Assembly: GCA_020724065.1 (NCBI GenBank)
Contig: DYHQ01000006.1
Coordinates: 6,538 to 40,184 of the forward strand
Direction: 5' to 3'
Source of the DNA: Candidatus Puniceispirillum sp.
Lineage (GTDB): Bacteria > Electryoneota > RPQS01 > DYHQ01
Length of the DNA stretch: 33,647 bases
In this document: positions 1 to 8,800 of the stretch, piece after piece
Position numbering within the stretch: position 1 is the first letter of the stretch
How the letters are laid out: each line of letters begins with the position of its first letter
Program-made: the position numbers and the translations under genes
The notes under the pieces: generated by a model
Database searches by the model: none
Told to the model about the DNA's origin: nothing
The model's input: only the letters and a program-made list of their open reading frames with translations

Positions 1-3000
1 TCTCCACAATGCCACCGTCATAGGCCGAATCAGGGTAATAGCTCGATGTTTCGGCGTTAATCTGCTGCATAAATCGAAGCTGGGCAGCGGCCGGAAGATT
101 AATCGTCGGCGTCATTAATCGAGCATCAACATGGTTGGCATAAGTGCCGGTGCCGGTGTCCCCGCATTTCCAAGCGTGAGTCGGGCTCGAGGCGGTCTCC
201 GTGGAGATGTGCCATTGATCAGTCCACCCCGACGCCGCCTCATGCGTCCATCCTCCTTCGCCGCTCTCCACATTCTCCCAGAACGGATTTAGTGTGAGCT
301 CTTGGATGAAGCTGTTCTCGTATCCCAGGTCGCCCGTGATGTCGAAATAGAGATACGCAAGGCTCAAGTCAGGGCATCCGGGAAGAACATAGACCGTGTA
401 GGGCGGTGTTGGGGAGCCTGACGAACTCGGAGAAAGGGAGGCGATTGTGCCGCTGCCGCCGGTAACCTGAAGGTAAGCATTATCCGTCATCATCGTGACG
501 GTGAGATTCTGGGCAAGACACGAGCCGTCGTTCGTGACGGTCAGGGTCAGTGTTCCCGTTTCTCCCGGGTCAAGGTGACTATCGCCAGTGCCGTCATTGA
601 CAGTAAGCGAGGTAAAACTCACAATAGGTGCGTGCACTTCGAGAGTGAAGTCCGAGTCCCAAAAGTCCCGCATCGCTCCTTCTTCCACATGAACCGTGAA
701 AAGAACATAATGTTCATCCGGAGCATCGGAAGCCACCGTAAAGGCGAAACCGTTTGAAACGGACTTCAGTTCATTCGGGAGAATATCGCCGTAGTACTCG
801 GTGTTATCCGTGATGGTGACATAGGCATCCGTCGTCGAGATCGTTACCGTGGTATTCTCGGCGGTTTCAACGCCCACATTCTCGACTTGAACAGTCAGAT
901 AGAGCTGCTCGCCGGCGTCCACTTGACCGTTCACAATTCCGACCACTTCCGTTGTTGAAAAGCTGTCATAGACAATATAGGGCCCGGAAGGTGGAACCAC
1001 CGAGACGGAGCCGGAATGCTCCAGATAATTGTGCGCTGTGATGACGACTTCCATGGTTCCCGGTTCCGTTGGGCCTGGGTCCAGTTCCACCGTCACATGG
1101 CCACTGGGATCGGTGTATCCCTGACCAATGAGCTGACCGCCAAAGTTGCAGGCGACAAGCGCACCACTCACGCCTGGAACATTCACTTCGAAGGTGCCCG
1201 TACCAATGAGGTAAACGGGATCATAGACGGGCGAGAGCGTCTGAGGCACATGCGTCCACATGTCCAGCTCCGGGTCCCCAAAGACATTCAGTTCCAGAGC
1301 GACCCACCGATTGGCCATATCGTCATTGTCAATCCACGGCAAACAATCCACCTTGGAATCATCGTTGGCGGGAGCAATATGAGTGAAGTCTTCGCCATAG
1401 ATTCCGTCCACAAATTCCCGATGAAAATACTGGGATGACCCCCGTGTGGACTGGTGATAGCCCCAACCGTAGCGGGAATTCGTAACGGCCGCCACCGCGC
1501 CATTGTTGATTTCTACCGTCCACTTCTCCGTAATACAGTCATTATACTCGAACGAACCCGGATAGCAACCCTGACTGTAGATGATGTAGAAATTGTGGTT
1601 GGTACCATTGTTCGTGATGTTGACATCCGTGATGTCCGAGCTGTTGAAGCGTGCCAGGTAGGTTTCATTGCAGTGACCCAAATGGTGCAGGACATTGGTT
1701 CCATCATTCAATTTGGGCTTCAGATGAGTTAGGGCAGACCATTCTCCAGGATAGAACGGCTTGTCCCAAAGTGTGTCCGATATGGCTGGCTCGTCAACGC
1801 CGACGGTTGTGTAGCCGTGATTCGATGAACCCCAACGCACTTCCTGCAAATAGGTATCGCCGAAAGTCCAGACACCGGGGACATCGTCCCAAAGAAGCTC
1901 TCCGGCAAAGAGGATGTCATCGCCACCGCAGTCCGTGACAACCGGCGTTTGCTGATACTTCGTCTGCTTATTGATGAAGCGGTTCAGCTCCGCCACATTG
2001 TCAACGGACGCACGGCCCACATGCACCTCGGCAATGAAGTCTGCTTCTTCCGGCGTTTCTTCGCCGTATTGAGCGTCACCGTCCGTGTTCCATGTGCCAT
2101 CAAGACCGCCGTAATAGAGGTCGCATGGCAAATTGGTATCCGTGATGTCTCCGGCACCGTAGTGGCTGCGGGCGTAAACGCCGCGATGTGGAACAATACG
2201 GCCCGCGCCACTGGCGTCACCGTCTCCACCTAACAGAGCATACTTGATATGCCAGGTGGTGTAGCAGCTAATGATGTAGTTTCGGATTTGTGCTTGATAG
2301 TCGGTTCCAGAGACATTGGCATAGATCCATTCCGTTGTCTGGACAAAGGTTCGGATACCCCGGCGATTCTTGAAATCCGCGTAGGTTTGGAAGGTGGGCT
2401 GCAGTGCTGCATTAGTGATAATCACCATGTCCCATTCCTCTTGCCGATCCCGCTCCACTTCCGGATAGGATGTGAGGAGCCCAGGATTCTGTACCCAATT
2501 CTCGAGGTTCTTCTGAATGCGTTCATCTCGATAGTAGAGAGTCTGCAGGCGCTCGCCGGCTTCTCGCTGCGGCACGGTGACGACTTCGACGCGCATTCGG
2601 GAATACCACCAGATCTCTCCGGTCACCGGGTTGTAGCTGACCGGATTTATCGTGAAGAATCCGAGCGTGTGACCACAATATCCCTGCGAAAAAGGTGTCG
2701 AATGGAATACATACGGATAAGGGCGGTTCGACTCGTAGATATCCGGGTTCGGCCCCACTTCTTCATAAGGCCCCGTATAGCTGTAGGGCACCTGATATTG
2801 GTTTGGTGGAATCCTGAAATCGGTTCCCAGCAGATAGCGCTCTCCGGGGATGATTTGTACGGATTCAACCCCTTCTCCATGTGGCAGCAACAATCTCACC
2901 CCAAAAGAAGGCAGCGCCGGAGCTCCCGGCATGCCGCCCGTGCGGCAGTCTCGCATCGCTATCCACTGCCCATCTCTCTCCGTTGTCACCGCCGGCGGGT

Positions 3001-3094
3001 CAAATGCATATTCGTAAGAGACCACGCCAGCGATGCTTACAGATAAGTTTGCGAAAAAAGTTACAAGCAGAACAATAAAAAAACGGTTTCTCAT
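1..3094 (-). CDS. Gingipain-like C25 cysteine peptidase, secreted (3' end beyond window)
   Basis: Open frame of 1031 codons from ATG 3094, preceded by GGAGG, reading off the left edge without a stop. Residues 1-21 form a signal peptide. A propeptide-like region follows, then the C25 catalytic domain to about residue 605. The family His/Cys pair is visible as HHLGHC (His474) and YSQGCYPG (Cys510), at the spacing expected for gingipains. Next comes an Ig-like domain (about 615-705, with a GQGYTDPSG turn typical of the C25 C-terminal domain). Two CARDB-like beta repeats (about 710-955) and the start of an ESGxGGWT carbohydrate-binding or MAM-like domain (from about 965) follow. The protein probably acts outside the cell as an endopeptidase. 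A T9SS sorting tail is expected beyond the edge, by analogy with 24726-27194 and 27375-29273, but is not seen. The family assignment is firm; the substrate is unknown. Confidence 0.9.
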   Translation of the reverse strand, partial: MRNRFFIVLLVTFFANLSVSIAGVVSYEYAFDPPAVTTERDGQWIAMRDCRTGGMPGAPALPSFGVRLLLPHGEGVESVQIIPGERYLLGTDFRIPPNQYQVPYSYTGPYEEVGPNPDIYESNRPYPYVFHSTPFSQGYCGHTLGFFTINPVSYNPVTGEIWWYSRMRVEVVTVPQREAGERLQTLYYRDERIQKNLENWVQNPGLLTSYPEVERDRQEEWDMVIITNAALQPTFQTYADFKNRRGIRTFVQTTEWIYANVSGTDYQAQIRNYIISCYTTWHIKYALLGGDGDASGAGRIVPHRGVYARSHYGAGDITDTNLPCDLYYGGLDGTWNTDGDAQYGEETPEEADFIAEVHVGRASVDNVAELNRFINKQTKYQQTPVVTDCGGDDILFAGELLWDDVPGVWTFGDTYLQEVRWGSSNHGYTTVGVDEPAISDTLWDKPFYPGEWSALTHLKPKLNDGTNVLHHLGHCNETYLARFNSSDITDVNITNNGTNHNFYIIYSQGCYPGSFEYNDCITEKWTVEINNGAVAAVTNSRYGWGYHQSTRGSSQYFHREFVDGIYGEDFTHIAPANDDSKVDCLPWIDNDDMANRWVALELNVFGDPELDMWTHVPQTLSPVYDPVYLIGTGTFEVNVPGVSGALVACNFGGQLIGQGYTDPSGHVTVELDPGPTEPGTMEVVITAHNYLEHSGSVSVVPPSGPYIVYDSFSTTEVVGIVNGQVDAGEQLYLTVQVENVGVETAENTTVTISTTDAYVTITDNTEYYGDILPNELKSVSNGFAFTVASDAPDEHYVLFTVHVEEGAMRDFWDSDFTLEVHAPIVSFTSLTVNDGTGDSHLDPGETGTLTLTVTNDGSCLAQNLTVTMMTDNAYLQVTGGSGTIASLSPSSSGSPTPPYTVYVLPGCPDLSLAYLYFDITGDLGYENSFIQELTLNPFWENVESGEGGWTHEAASGWTDQWHISTETASSPTHAWKCGDTGTGTYANHVDARLMTPTINLPAAAQLRFMQQINAETSSYYPDSAYDGGIVE

Positions 3095-3222
3095 GACTCG
3101 TTCCTCCAAATCTCCAGACCAGAATTCCAGACCCACAAATGCCTCTCTTGGCGTTTCCAGGCCTCCGGCGCCTCTCTATTACCCGCACAAGTGCAAACTC
3201 GCGTCAAGAGAATAGCTAACAA

Positions 3223-3251
3223 AATATAGCAACTTTTCCTCAAATTGTCAA
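3223..3251 (-). promoter_or_regulatory. Sigma-70-type promoter of the C25 peptidase gene
   Basis: On the minus strand TTGACA (3251-3246) and TATATT (3228-3223) are separated by 17 nt, almost perfect consensus. The expected transcript start is near 3216, giving a leader of about 120 nt before ATG 3094. I compared the G-rich leader with riboswitch families I know and recognised none. Confidence 0.75.
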
Positions 3252-3299
3252 GAAATGAATTAGTCTGGATGCAGAAAATTGCAGAGGAGCGGAGATGGA

Positions 3300-3331
3300 A
3301 ACGGGATGCTCTTCGTCAAGAACATCCCGTT
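3300..3331 (-). terminator. Hairpin downstream of the lipoprotein gene
   Basis: Perfect 9 bp inverted repeat AACGGGATG / CATCCCGTT around a 14 nt loop, 59 nt after the lipoprotein stop. There is no long T run on either side, so it may be a weak terminator or a transcript-end stabiliser. It separates the lipoprotein from the C25 gene, which has its own promoter. Confidence 0.45.
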
Positions 3332-3389
3332 GGCTTACTGTTGCCAATGCGGTACAAAGGATGGGTCAGTTTAGTTTTCTGTCTCGCCG

Positions 3390-3992
3390 CTAGGCAATAA
3401 TGTAGCGTGAAAAGTGGTCCGTTCGACACATGAGGGCGTTGCGCACGCGATCATAATAGCTCGGAAATTCCTCATAAGTGTCCGTCTCATCATTCCAGTA
3501 GAAGACTGTGAGTCCTCTTAAGGCCGCCGGATTGTCCCCAAGGTTCGTGCCGTTGAGGGAAAGAACGAGCCACACAGGCTTCTGGAAGTAGAGCGGATGC
3601 GGACCGAAATCTACGATAGCGTATCCCTCCTGTGGCAGTGTGACTGTTACTAATTCATCCCGAAAAAGGGATTTTTTGTGGATAATGCAACCACTGCCTT
3701 GGGAAGTGAAAACCTCACCGCCCTTTTTAGCCTCGATCCATGCCTCCGCATAGTCCCAATTTTCGACGCACATCGCGTTCGGAGGCTGTTCCATCCGCAG
3801 AATGCAATGGCCTGGAACGGGCCCGTTCACAAGCAACTCTTCCGTAATGGGCGGATACCCTGAGGAGGTGCTCACCGATGGAATGGCTCCGCCGTCGTCC
3901 AGAGGAGAAAGCTTTGAACAGCCTGTGATAAGCCAGAGCAACAGGACAAGGCAGAGCGGAAGTGTTTTCGAGCGTTTCTTTTTCGACATCAT
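3390..3992 (-). CDS. Lipoprotein with ZU5-like C-terminal domain
   Basis: 200 aa. The N-terminus is a lipoprotein signal: basic start, hydrophobic stretch, then lipobox LITGC with the acylated cysteine near residue 25. The rest has the look of a ZU5-like beta domain: a VTLPQEGYAIVDFGP segment, then FYWNDETDTYEEF, ending in TDHFSRYIIA. This closing motif is typical of short ZU5-type lipoproteins in FCB bacteria. The start is ATG 3992 or the adjacent ATG 3989, both behind GAGAGGGTGAG. No enzymatic residues are recognised and the function is unknown. It lies divergent to the NtrC-family regulator and behind a sigma-54-like promoter, so it is a candidate target of that regulator (inference). Confidence 0.8.
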   Translation of the reverse strand: MMSKKKRSKTLPLCLVLLLWLITGCSKLSPLDDGGAIPSVSTSSGYPPITEELLVNGPVPGHCILRMEQPPNAMCVENWDYAEAWIEAKKGGEVFTSQGSGCIIHKKSLFRDELVTVTLPQEGYAIVDFGPHPLYFQKPVWLVLSLNGTNLGDNPAALRGLTVFYWNDETDTYEEFPSYYDRVRNALMCRTDHFSRYIIA

Positions 3993-4056
3993 CTCACCCT
4001 CTCTGTTTATTGGACATCTGTAGCAAACGCATACTCATATTTCCACTTCTAATTTA

Positions 4057-4072
4057 CGCAAGTCTCATGCCA
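4057..4072 (-). promoter_or_regulatory. Sigma-54-type (-24/-12) promoter for the lipoprotein gene
   Basis: The minus strand reads TGGCATGAGACTTGCG from 4072 to 4057. This has the invariant GG (4071-4070) and GC (4059-4058) exactly 10 nt apart, in the TGGCA-N6-TTGC context. The predicted transcript start is about 4046, some 55 nt before ATG 3992. An NtrC-family activator is encoded divergently next door, which strengthens the call. Confidence 0.6.
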
Positions 4073-4377
4073 AAGTATATTTCTACTAATGTCGCCGCCG
4101 ATCTCTTCTATTTCGCAGAGGATAGGCTGCCGACCCAGCCTCTTTGAATCCTGAAGGTCAACCGCATCCTTGTTTACTTCAACCAGAAGCCGCGAGCAGG
4201 AAATGTCGGATTTCCGCAATGCACAAGGCTATCAGGCAAAAAAGGCTGCACTTGGGGAATTTTGTCCTATCGGTGGAAAGCAACCATCGTCTCTCCGCTG
4301 CACGAAAGTCCTTGATTCACAATGCCCGGGCTTCGGGAGGCGAGCGAAAAAGAAAGAGTCATCGAGAAGGTTTTGTT
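4073..4377. other. Divergent regulatory region, possible enhancer sites
   Basis: About 300 bp between two outward-facing sigma-54-like promoters. Short overlapping frames here have no family features and look spurious. Candidate activator sites are a small palindrome CGGATTTCCG at 4207-4216, and a TGCAC word that occurs three times (4220-4224, 4247-4251, 4299-4303), preceded by GC in the last two. None is strong enough to be called an operator. Confidence 0.3.
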
Positions 4378-4400
4378 TGGCTTGGAGTTTGCAAACTCCA
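4378..4400 (+). promoter_or_regulatory. Sigma-54-type promoter for the regulator-kinase operon, with overlapping palindrome
   Basis: TGGCTTGGAGTTTGCA at 4378-4393 has GG (4379-4380) and GC (4391-4392) separated by 10 nt, a good -24/-12 match. The predicted start near 4404 lies about 47 nt before the GTG at 4451. The -12 element sits inside a perfect 18 bp palindrome, TGGAGTTTGCAAACTCCA (4383-4400). A protein bound to it would block sigma-54 polymerase; it could equally be coincidental. Confidence 0.55.
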
Positions 4401-4450
4401 CGCTTGTATGCTATGAGTATGTTAGGAATTTCAATAGCATCGGGAAGACT

Positions 4451-5884
4451 GTGAGTCCGGTTGTTCAGATCGTGGACGATGATCCCCAAATCTGCCAGCT
4501 TATAGGCGAGATCCTCCAGGACAGCCACTATGAGGTAATCGAGGCAGGTGAGGTGGCCTCGGCTTGGCATCAATTTCGCGCTGACCAACCTGATATCTCC
4601 ATTGTGGACATCGGTCTGCCTGGTGAGGAAGACGGCATTGACCTATTGCGACGAATCCACCAGGAAGACAGGGAGTACCCAGTGCTCATGATTTCAGGCC
4701 AGGCATCAGCTCAGCAGGCCGTTGAGGCCATGAAATTGGGAGCCTTTGACTATTTGGGCAAGCCAATCAATCTCGAAAAGTTGCAGCTTTTGATTTCTCG
4801 CAGTTTGGAAACTATTCGCCGTCATCAATCGCTTGAACGGCTGAAGGCCTCTCTGCAGACAGAATACGGCTTTGACCGCTTATTGGGGAGCAGTCCTATT
4901 TTCCGCCAGCTCATCGAGGTGGCACGGCGGGTCGCGGACATTCCTGCGGCATCCGTCCTGTTGACGGGAGAATCGGGCACGGGAAAAGAGCTTTTTGCGA
5001 GGGCCATTCACTGGTCGAGCGCCCATGCTCACGACCCCTTCGTTGAGATCAACTGCGCAGCGGTCCCCGAAACCCTACTTGAGGCGGAGCTTTTCGGCTT
5101 TGAAAAGGGTGCTTTTACCGATGCAAAGCAACGCAAATTGGGGCTTCTCGAAGAGGCTAACGGGGGCTCATTCTTCTTGGATGAAGTTGGTGAGCTTTCG
5201 CTGAATTTGCAGGCCAAGCTCTTGCGGGTCCTCGAGGAGCGCTCATTTCGCCGCTTGGGTGGAACGCGGCTCATCCATGTTCAGTTTCGACTCATCGTTG
5301 CGACGAATGCCAATTTGGAGGAACTGGTCGCACACAAGAGATTCCGCGAAGACCTCTACTACCGACTCAATGTGATTCACCTTCATTTGCCGCCCCTGCG
5401 AGAGAGAGGAGCGGATTTGATTGAGATCGCGCGCCACTTTCTCATTGGAATCTGTCGTGATTTCGGGCGCGCTCCAGTGGCCCTTTCTCCGCAAGCCGAA
5501 CAGCGGCTTCTCCGTCATCACTGGCCGGGAAATGTTCGCGAGCTCAGGAATATCTTGCAGCGCGCCGTGGTTCTCGCCGACGGGGATGTACTCGAAGAAG
5601 GGCACTTAACTTCTTCACTCCGCACGGTCTCTTCAGAGGAACCGACGGAGTCGCCGACGCCTCCGGCTATTCCGTCTCTCAGCATTCCTCCGGAGGGGCT
5701 CTCGTTTGAGGAGGTGGAGCGTTCGCTGATTCAGTCAGCGTTGCGGCGGACACGAGGCAATGTCACAGCCGCCGCGCGCCTTCTCAAGATGAGTCGTGAA
5801 AAGTTGCGCTACCGAATTCACAAATTCGGCTTGCGTGTTCTCGAGCTCTCTGACGATTTGAAAGAGGAATTGCAGAATGCCTGA
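4451..5884 (+). CDS. NtrC-family sigma-54-dependent response regulator
   Basis: 477 aa if started at GTG 4451. An ATG 129 nt upstream is in frame but adds residues unlike any receiver domain. It would also lie upstream of the predicted promoter. The domains are a receiver (1-115: acidic pair D9/D10, phospho-acceptor D53 in IVDIGLPG, S82, K104), then a sigma-54 AAA+ domain (Walker A GESGTGKE at 173-180, GAFTDA loop at 220-225, Walker B FFLDEVGEL, arginine-finger region RLGGTRLIHV). It ends in a Fis-type helix-turn-helix (RGNVTAAARLLKMSREKLRYRIHKFGL region). The loop that contacts sigma-54 reads GAFTDA rather than the usual GAFTGA. It overlaps the kinase gene by 8 nt (ATGCCTGA), so translation is probably coupled. 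Its likely partner is the histidine kinase at 9291. Confidence 0.93.
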   Translation: MSPVVQIVDDDPQICQLIGEILQDSHYEVIEAGEVASAWHQFRADQPDISIVDIGLPGEEDGIDLLRRIHQEDREYPVLMISGQASAQQAVEAMKLGAFDYLGKPINLEKLQLLISRSLETIRRHQSLERLKASLQTEYGFDRLLGSSPIFRQLIEVARRVADIPAASVLLTGESGTGKELFARAIHWSSAHAHDPFVEINCAAVPETLLEAELFGFEKGAFTDAKQRKLGLLEEANGGSFFLDEVGELSLNLQAKLLRVLEERSFRRLGGTRLIHVQFRLIVATNANLEELVAHKRFREDLYYRLNVIHLHLPPLRERGADLIEIARHFLIGICRDFGRAPVALSPQAEQRLLRHHWPGNVRELRNILQRAVVLADGDVLEEGHLTSSLRTVSSEEPTESPTPPAIPSLSIPPEGLSFEEVERSLIQSALRRTRGNVTAAARLLKMSREKLRYRIHKFGLRVLELSDDLKEELQNA

Positions 5885-8800
5885 TTGGAAATCCGGAGAT
5901 ATGATTGCGAGTCGGTACGAACTGGTGCGGTCGCTGGGTCGTGGAGCTATGGGAGAAGTCTGGCTTTGCAGAGACCTCTCCCAGGATGAGCAATTCGTTG
6001 CTCTGAAAATCGCTTCGGAACAGCATCCAGCGGCGACGCAGCAGTTGGTGCGCGAATATGATGCTCTGAAGGGGCTTGTGCATCCCTATTTGCCTCGTGT
6101 CTACAACTTCGGATATGTGGATAGTGAAGGCAGCGCGTCGTATCTGGCCATGGAGTATCTGAAGGGTGACGAGCTCCGTGCCGAAGTCTTGCCTGATCCA
6201 CAGAGTGACATTCATGAAGTTCTGGTTCAGCTCTGCCGAGCACTGGCTTTTCTCCACACTCATGGGATCATTCACGGCGACCTCAAACCCCAGAATGTGG
6301 TGATTACCTGTCGCCTGCCGCTTCATCTCAAACTGATTGACTTCGGTTTGGCGGCCACAGACGGAGGAACAGCAGGTGGGACGCCGAGCGGAACGCTCCC
6401 GTATATCGCTCCCGAATTGATAGCAGGGGTTCCTCCAAGCGCCGCCTCGGACCTTTATGCGTTGGGTGTCATGATCTTTCGTCTTCTCGCGGCTCGTTTT
6501 CCTTTTGAGGGATCCGACGAGGCCGTCACAATTCGTCGGCGTTTGGAGGAAGATGCACCGTCCCCCTTGCGATATGCCCCACGCATGTCCGTCGGTCTTG
6601 CGGACATTGTGACGCTCTTGCTTCAGCGCGAACCGGGCGCACGACCGAAGAGTGCGCGTGAGGTGATTGCACTTCTCAGCGAGAAGGAAGGACGCACCTA
6701 TTCGTATGAAACGGTGCAAAGCCGCGCCGCCTATCTGAAATCATCGGCCTATCGGCCCTACGACGCCTTGCGCGAAAAAATCCTCGGCCTCGTCCAAGTG
6801 ACCGATTCATCCGGCGCGATGCCACTGACTCTCTGCGGCGAACCCTACATGGGGCTCGGAGCCCTCTTGAACGAATTGGCCCGCGACTTGGAAAAGAGCG
6901 GCTATCTTGCGCTGCGTTTTGGCGGCAGCGAATGGAAGGAAGAAACGACTCCGCCCGGAGCCATTTGGATTGTCGGGCCGCTGCAATCCGCCCTACCCGA
7001 GCTTCCCTATGCCGCTGCAAAAGCCGGTGCCAGGGCCCTTGTTATGGGTGTCGAGACGCAGGAAATCGCGAGGGACGCCGAATCTTTTTCGCTACCCCAT
7101 CTTGGAATTTCGGACCTGGAAGAAATGCTTCAGGCGATGTTCGGCCACCATCGGTTTCCGGCTGACTTTGCACATCAACTTTGGCAAGTGACCTTAGGAT
7201 ATTATGAGCCGGTTCATGAGACCCTGACGGAACTGCTGAATCGTGAACGAATTGACGTAGGAATCGAGGGATGGGAATGGTGCGGCACCGATTCCGACTG
7301 GCCTGTCTCGCCGTCTCTTCTTCAGCTTTGGCAGTCCTATTTTGAGCGGTTGAATGAAACGGGACAGAAAGCCTTGGCTCTGCTTGCTTTCTCTCAAGAC
7401 TATTCTCTCCCGCGGCAAACATGGGAAGCGCTTTTGGATTTGTGCGAGAGCGAAAAAGCGATTTGTATTGGGAGACTCACCGGGCAGCGCTGGATAGATG
7501 TTCAGGAAAAAGTGGCTCTGCGCAGCCCTGTCCAAGCATCGGTGATTCGCGCAAGTCTGCCAAGTTCAAAAGCGCGCGAAATACACGGGCTTCTGGCCTC
7601 ACTCGGTCCGGTTTCATTGAAAGATCCCGCTCAGATGGTCGCATTTCTGTGTCACCAAATTCTGTCCCCGGTACCACGACTAACGGCATCGGAAGCCCTG
7701 GCGAGCCTGCGCGGGTATCTCAAACAAGGGCAGGCGCGCAAAGTGCGCCAAGTCACAAAGGAAGCGATGGCAGGCATGGCGGAGAAGTCTCCCGTCTGGC
7801 AAGTCGTGCTGTTACTGCTTTATGCTGAATCCACAGCCTTGGCGGATTCGCTTCTGGAAGCACGGAATGTCGCTTTGAAGGCCGTCGAACTTGCCAAAGA
7901 ATCAGGGCTATGCTGCCAACTGACTGAAAGCCGCCTCGCTTTGGTGTCCATCTTGGAGCGGCTTGGCGAATGGGACGAAGCGGAAAAGCACATTGCGGAT
8001 TGTTGCGACGAAATGCCATCTCTTCCATCGGATTACCAAATGCTTCTTCTCTCGTCGTGGGCGTTCATTCGCCTTCGTAAGGGGGATATTGAGCAAGCAG
8101 AGAAGTTGGCGCAGCGAGCCATGAGTCAGGAGTGCGAAACGCCGGAAAGTATCGGGCGATTGCGGCAGACGCTTGGAAATCTGGCCTATTTCCGAGGAGA
8201 TCTCGATGCCGCGACACAGGAATGGGAAGCCGCGCTCAAGTACTACGAAGGCAGTGGAGACGCGCGCGGGAAATCCGATGTTCACAACAATTTGGGTGCG
8301 GTCGCAGCACGCCGAGGCAATCGAACACTCGCTCGCGAGCACTGGGAGACCTGCAAAAGACTTAGTGAACAAATCGGGAACCAAGCCCGAGTGGCGGGGC
8401 TGCTCAACAACCTCGCGATTTCATCCTTTGAGGAGGGGGATCTGCGCGGAGCCGAGAGAAACTATGAAGAAGCTCTGCGCATTTATCGCCGGCTGGACGC
8501 TCGTCGCGAGCGGATCGAGATACTGAATAATCTCGGCGAACTCAACTTCTATCGCGCGAATTATCCTCGCGCGCGGGCCTTCTGGAATGAGGCACTCTCC
8601 GAGGCCGAGACTTTGGGCGATGTGGAAGCGCAAGTTGAACCCTTGGTCTATCTTGGAAAACTGCATCTCACTGTCGGGTACGACAAAGAAAGTCGGCGCT
8701 GTTTCGAGCAAGCTCTGTCTGCAGCACAGGAGTGTGGTTCGTCGTTGGGCCGTGCTCACGCGCTGATGGAGCTGGCTCTCTATTGCCTGGCCATTTCGGA

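Noticed and set aside
2249-3046. 265-codon plus-strand frame
   Set aside because: Antisense to the C25 peptidase, which reads without a stop through this whole stretch.
3095-3216. Possible riboswitch in the leader of the C25 gene
   Set aside because: The region is G-rich with a GGAAAC loop, but the conserved core of c-di-GMP-I or other known classes could not be matched.
4144-4454. Short plus-strand frames of 90-94 codons
   Set aside because: They lie in the divergent regulatory region, overlap each other in different frames, lack ribosome sites and cross the predicted promoter.
5784-6719. 311-codon open frame on the minus strand
   Set aside because: It lies antisense to the kinase domain, has no recognisable family or ribosome site, and overlaps a clearly real gene.
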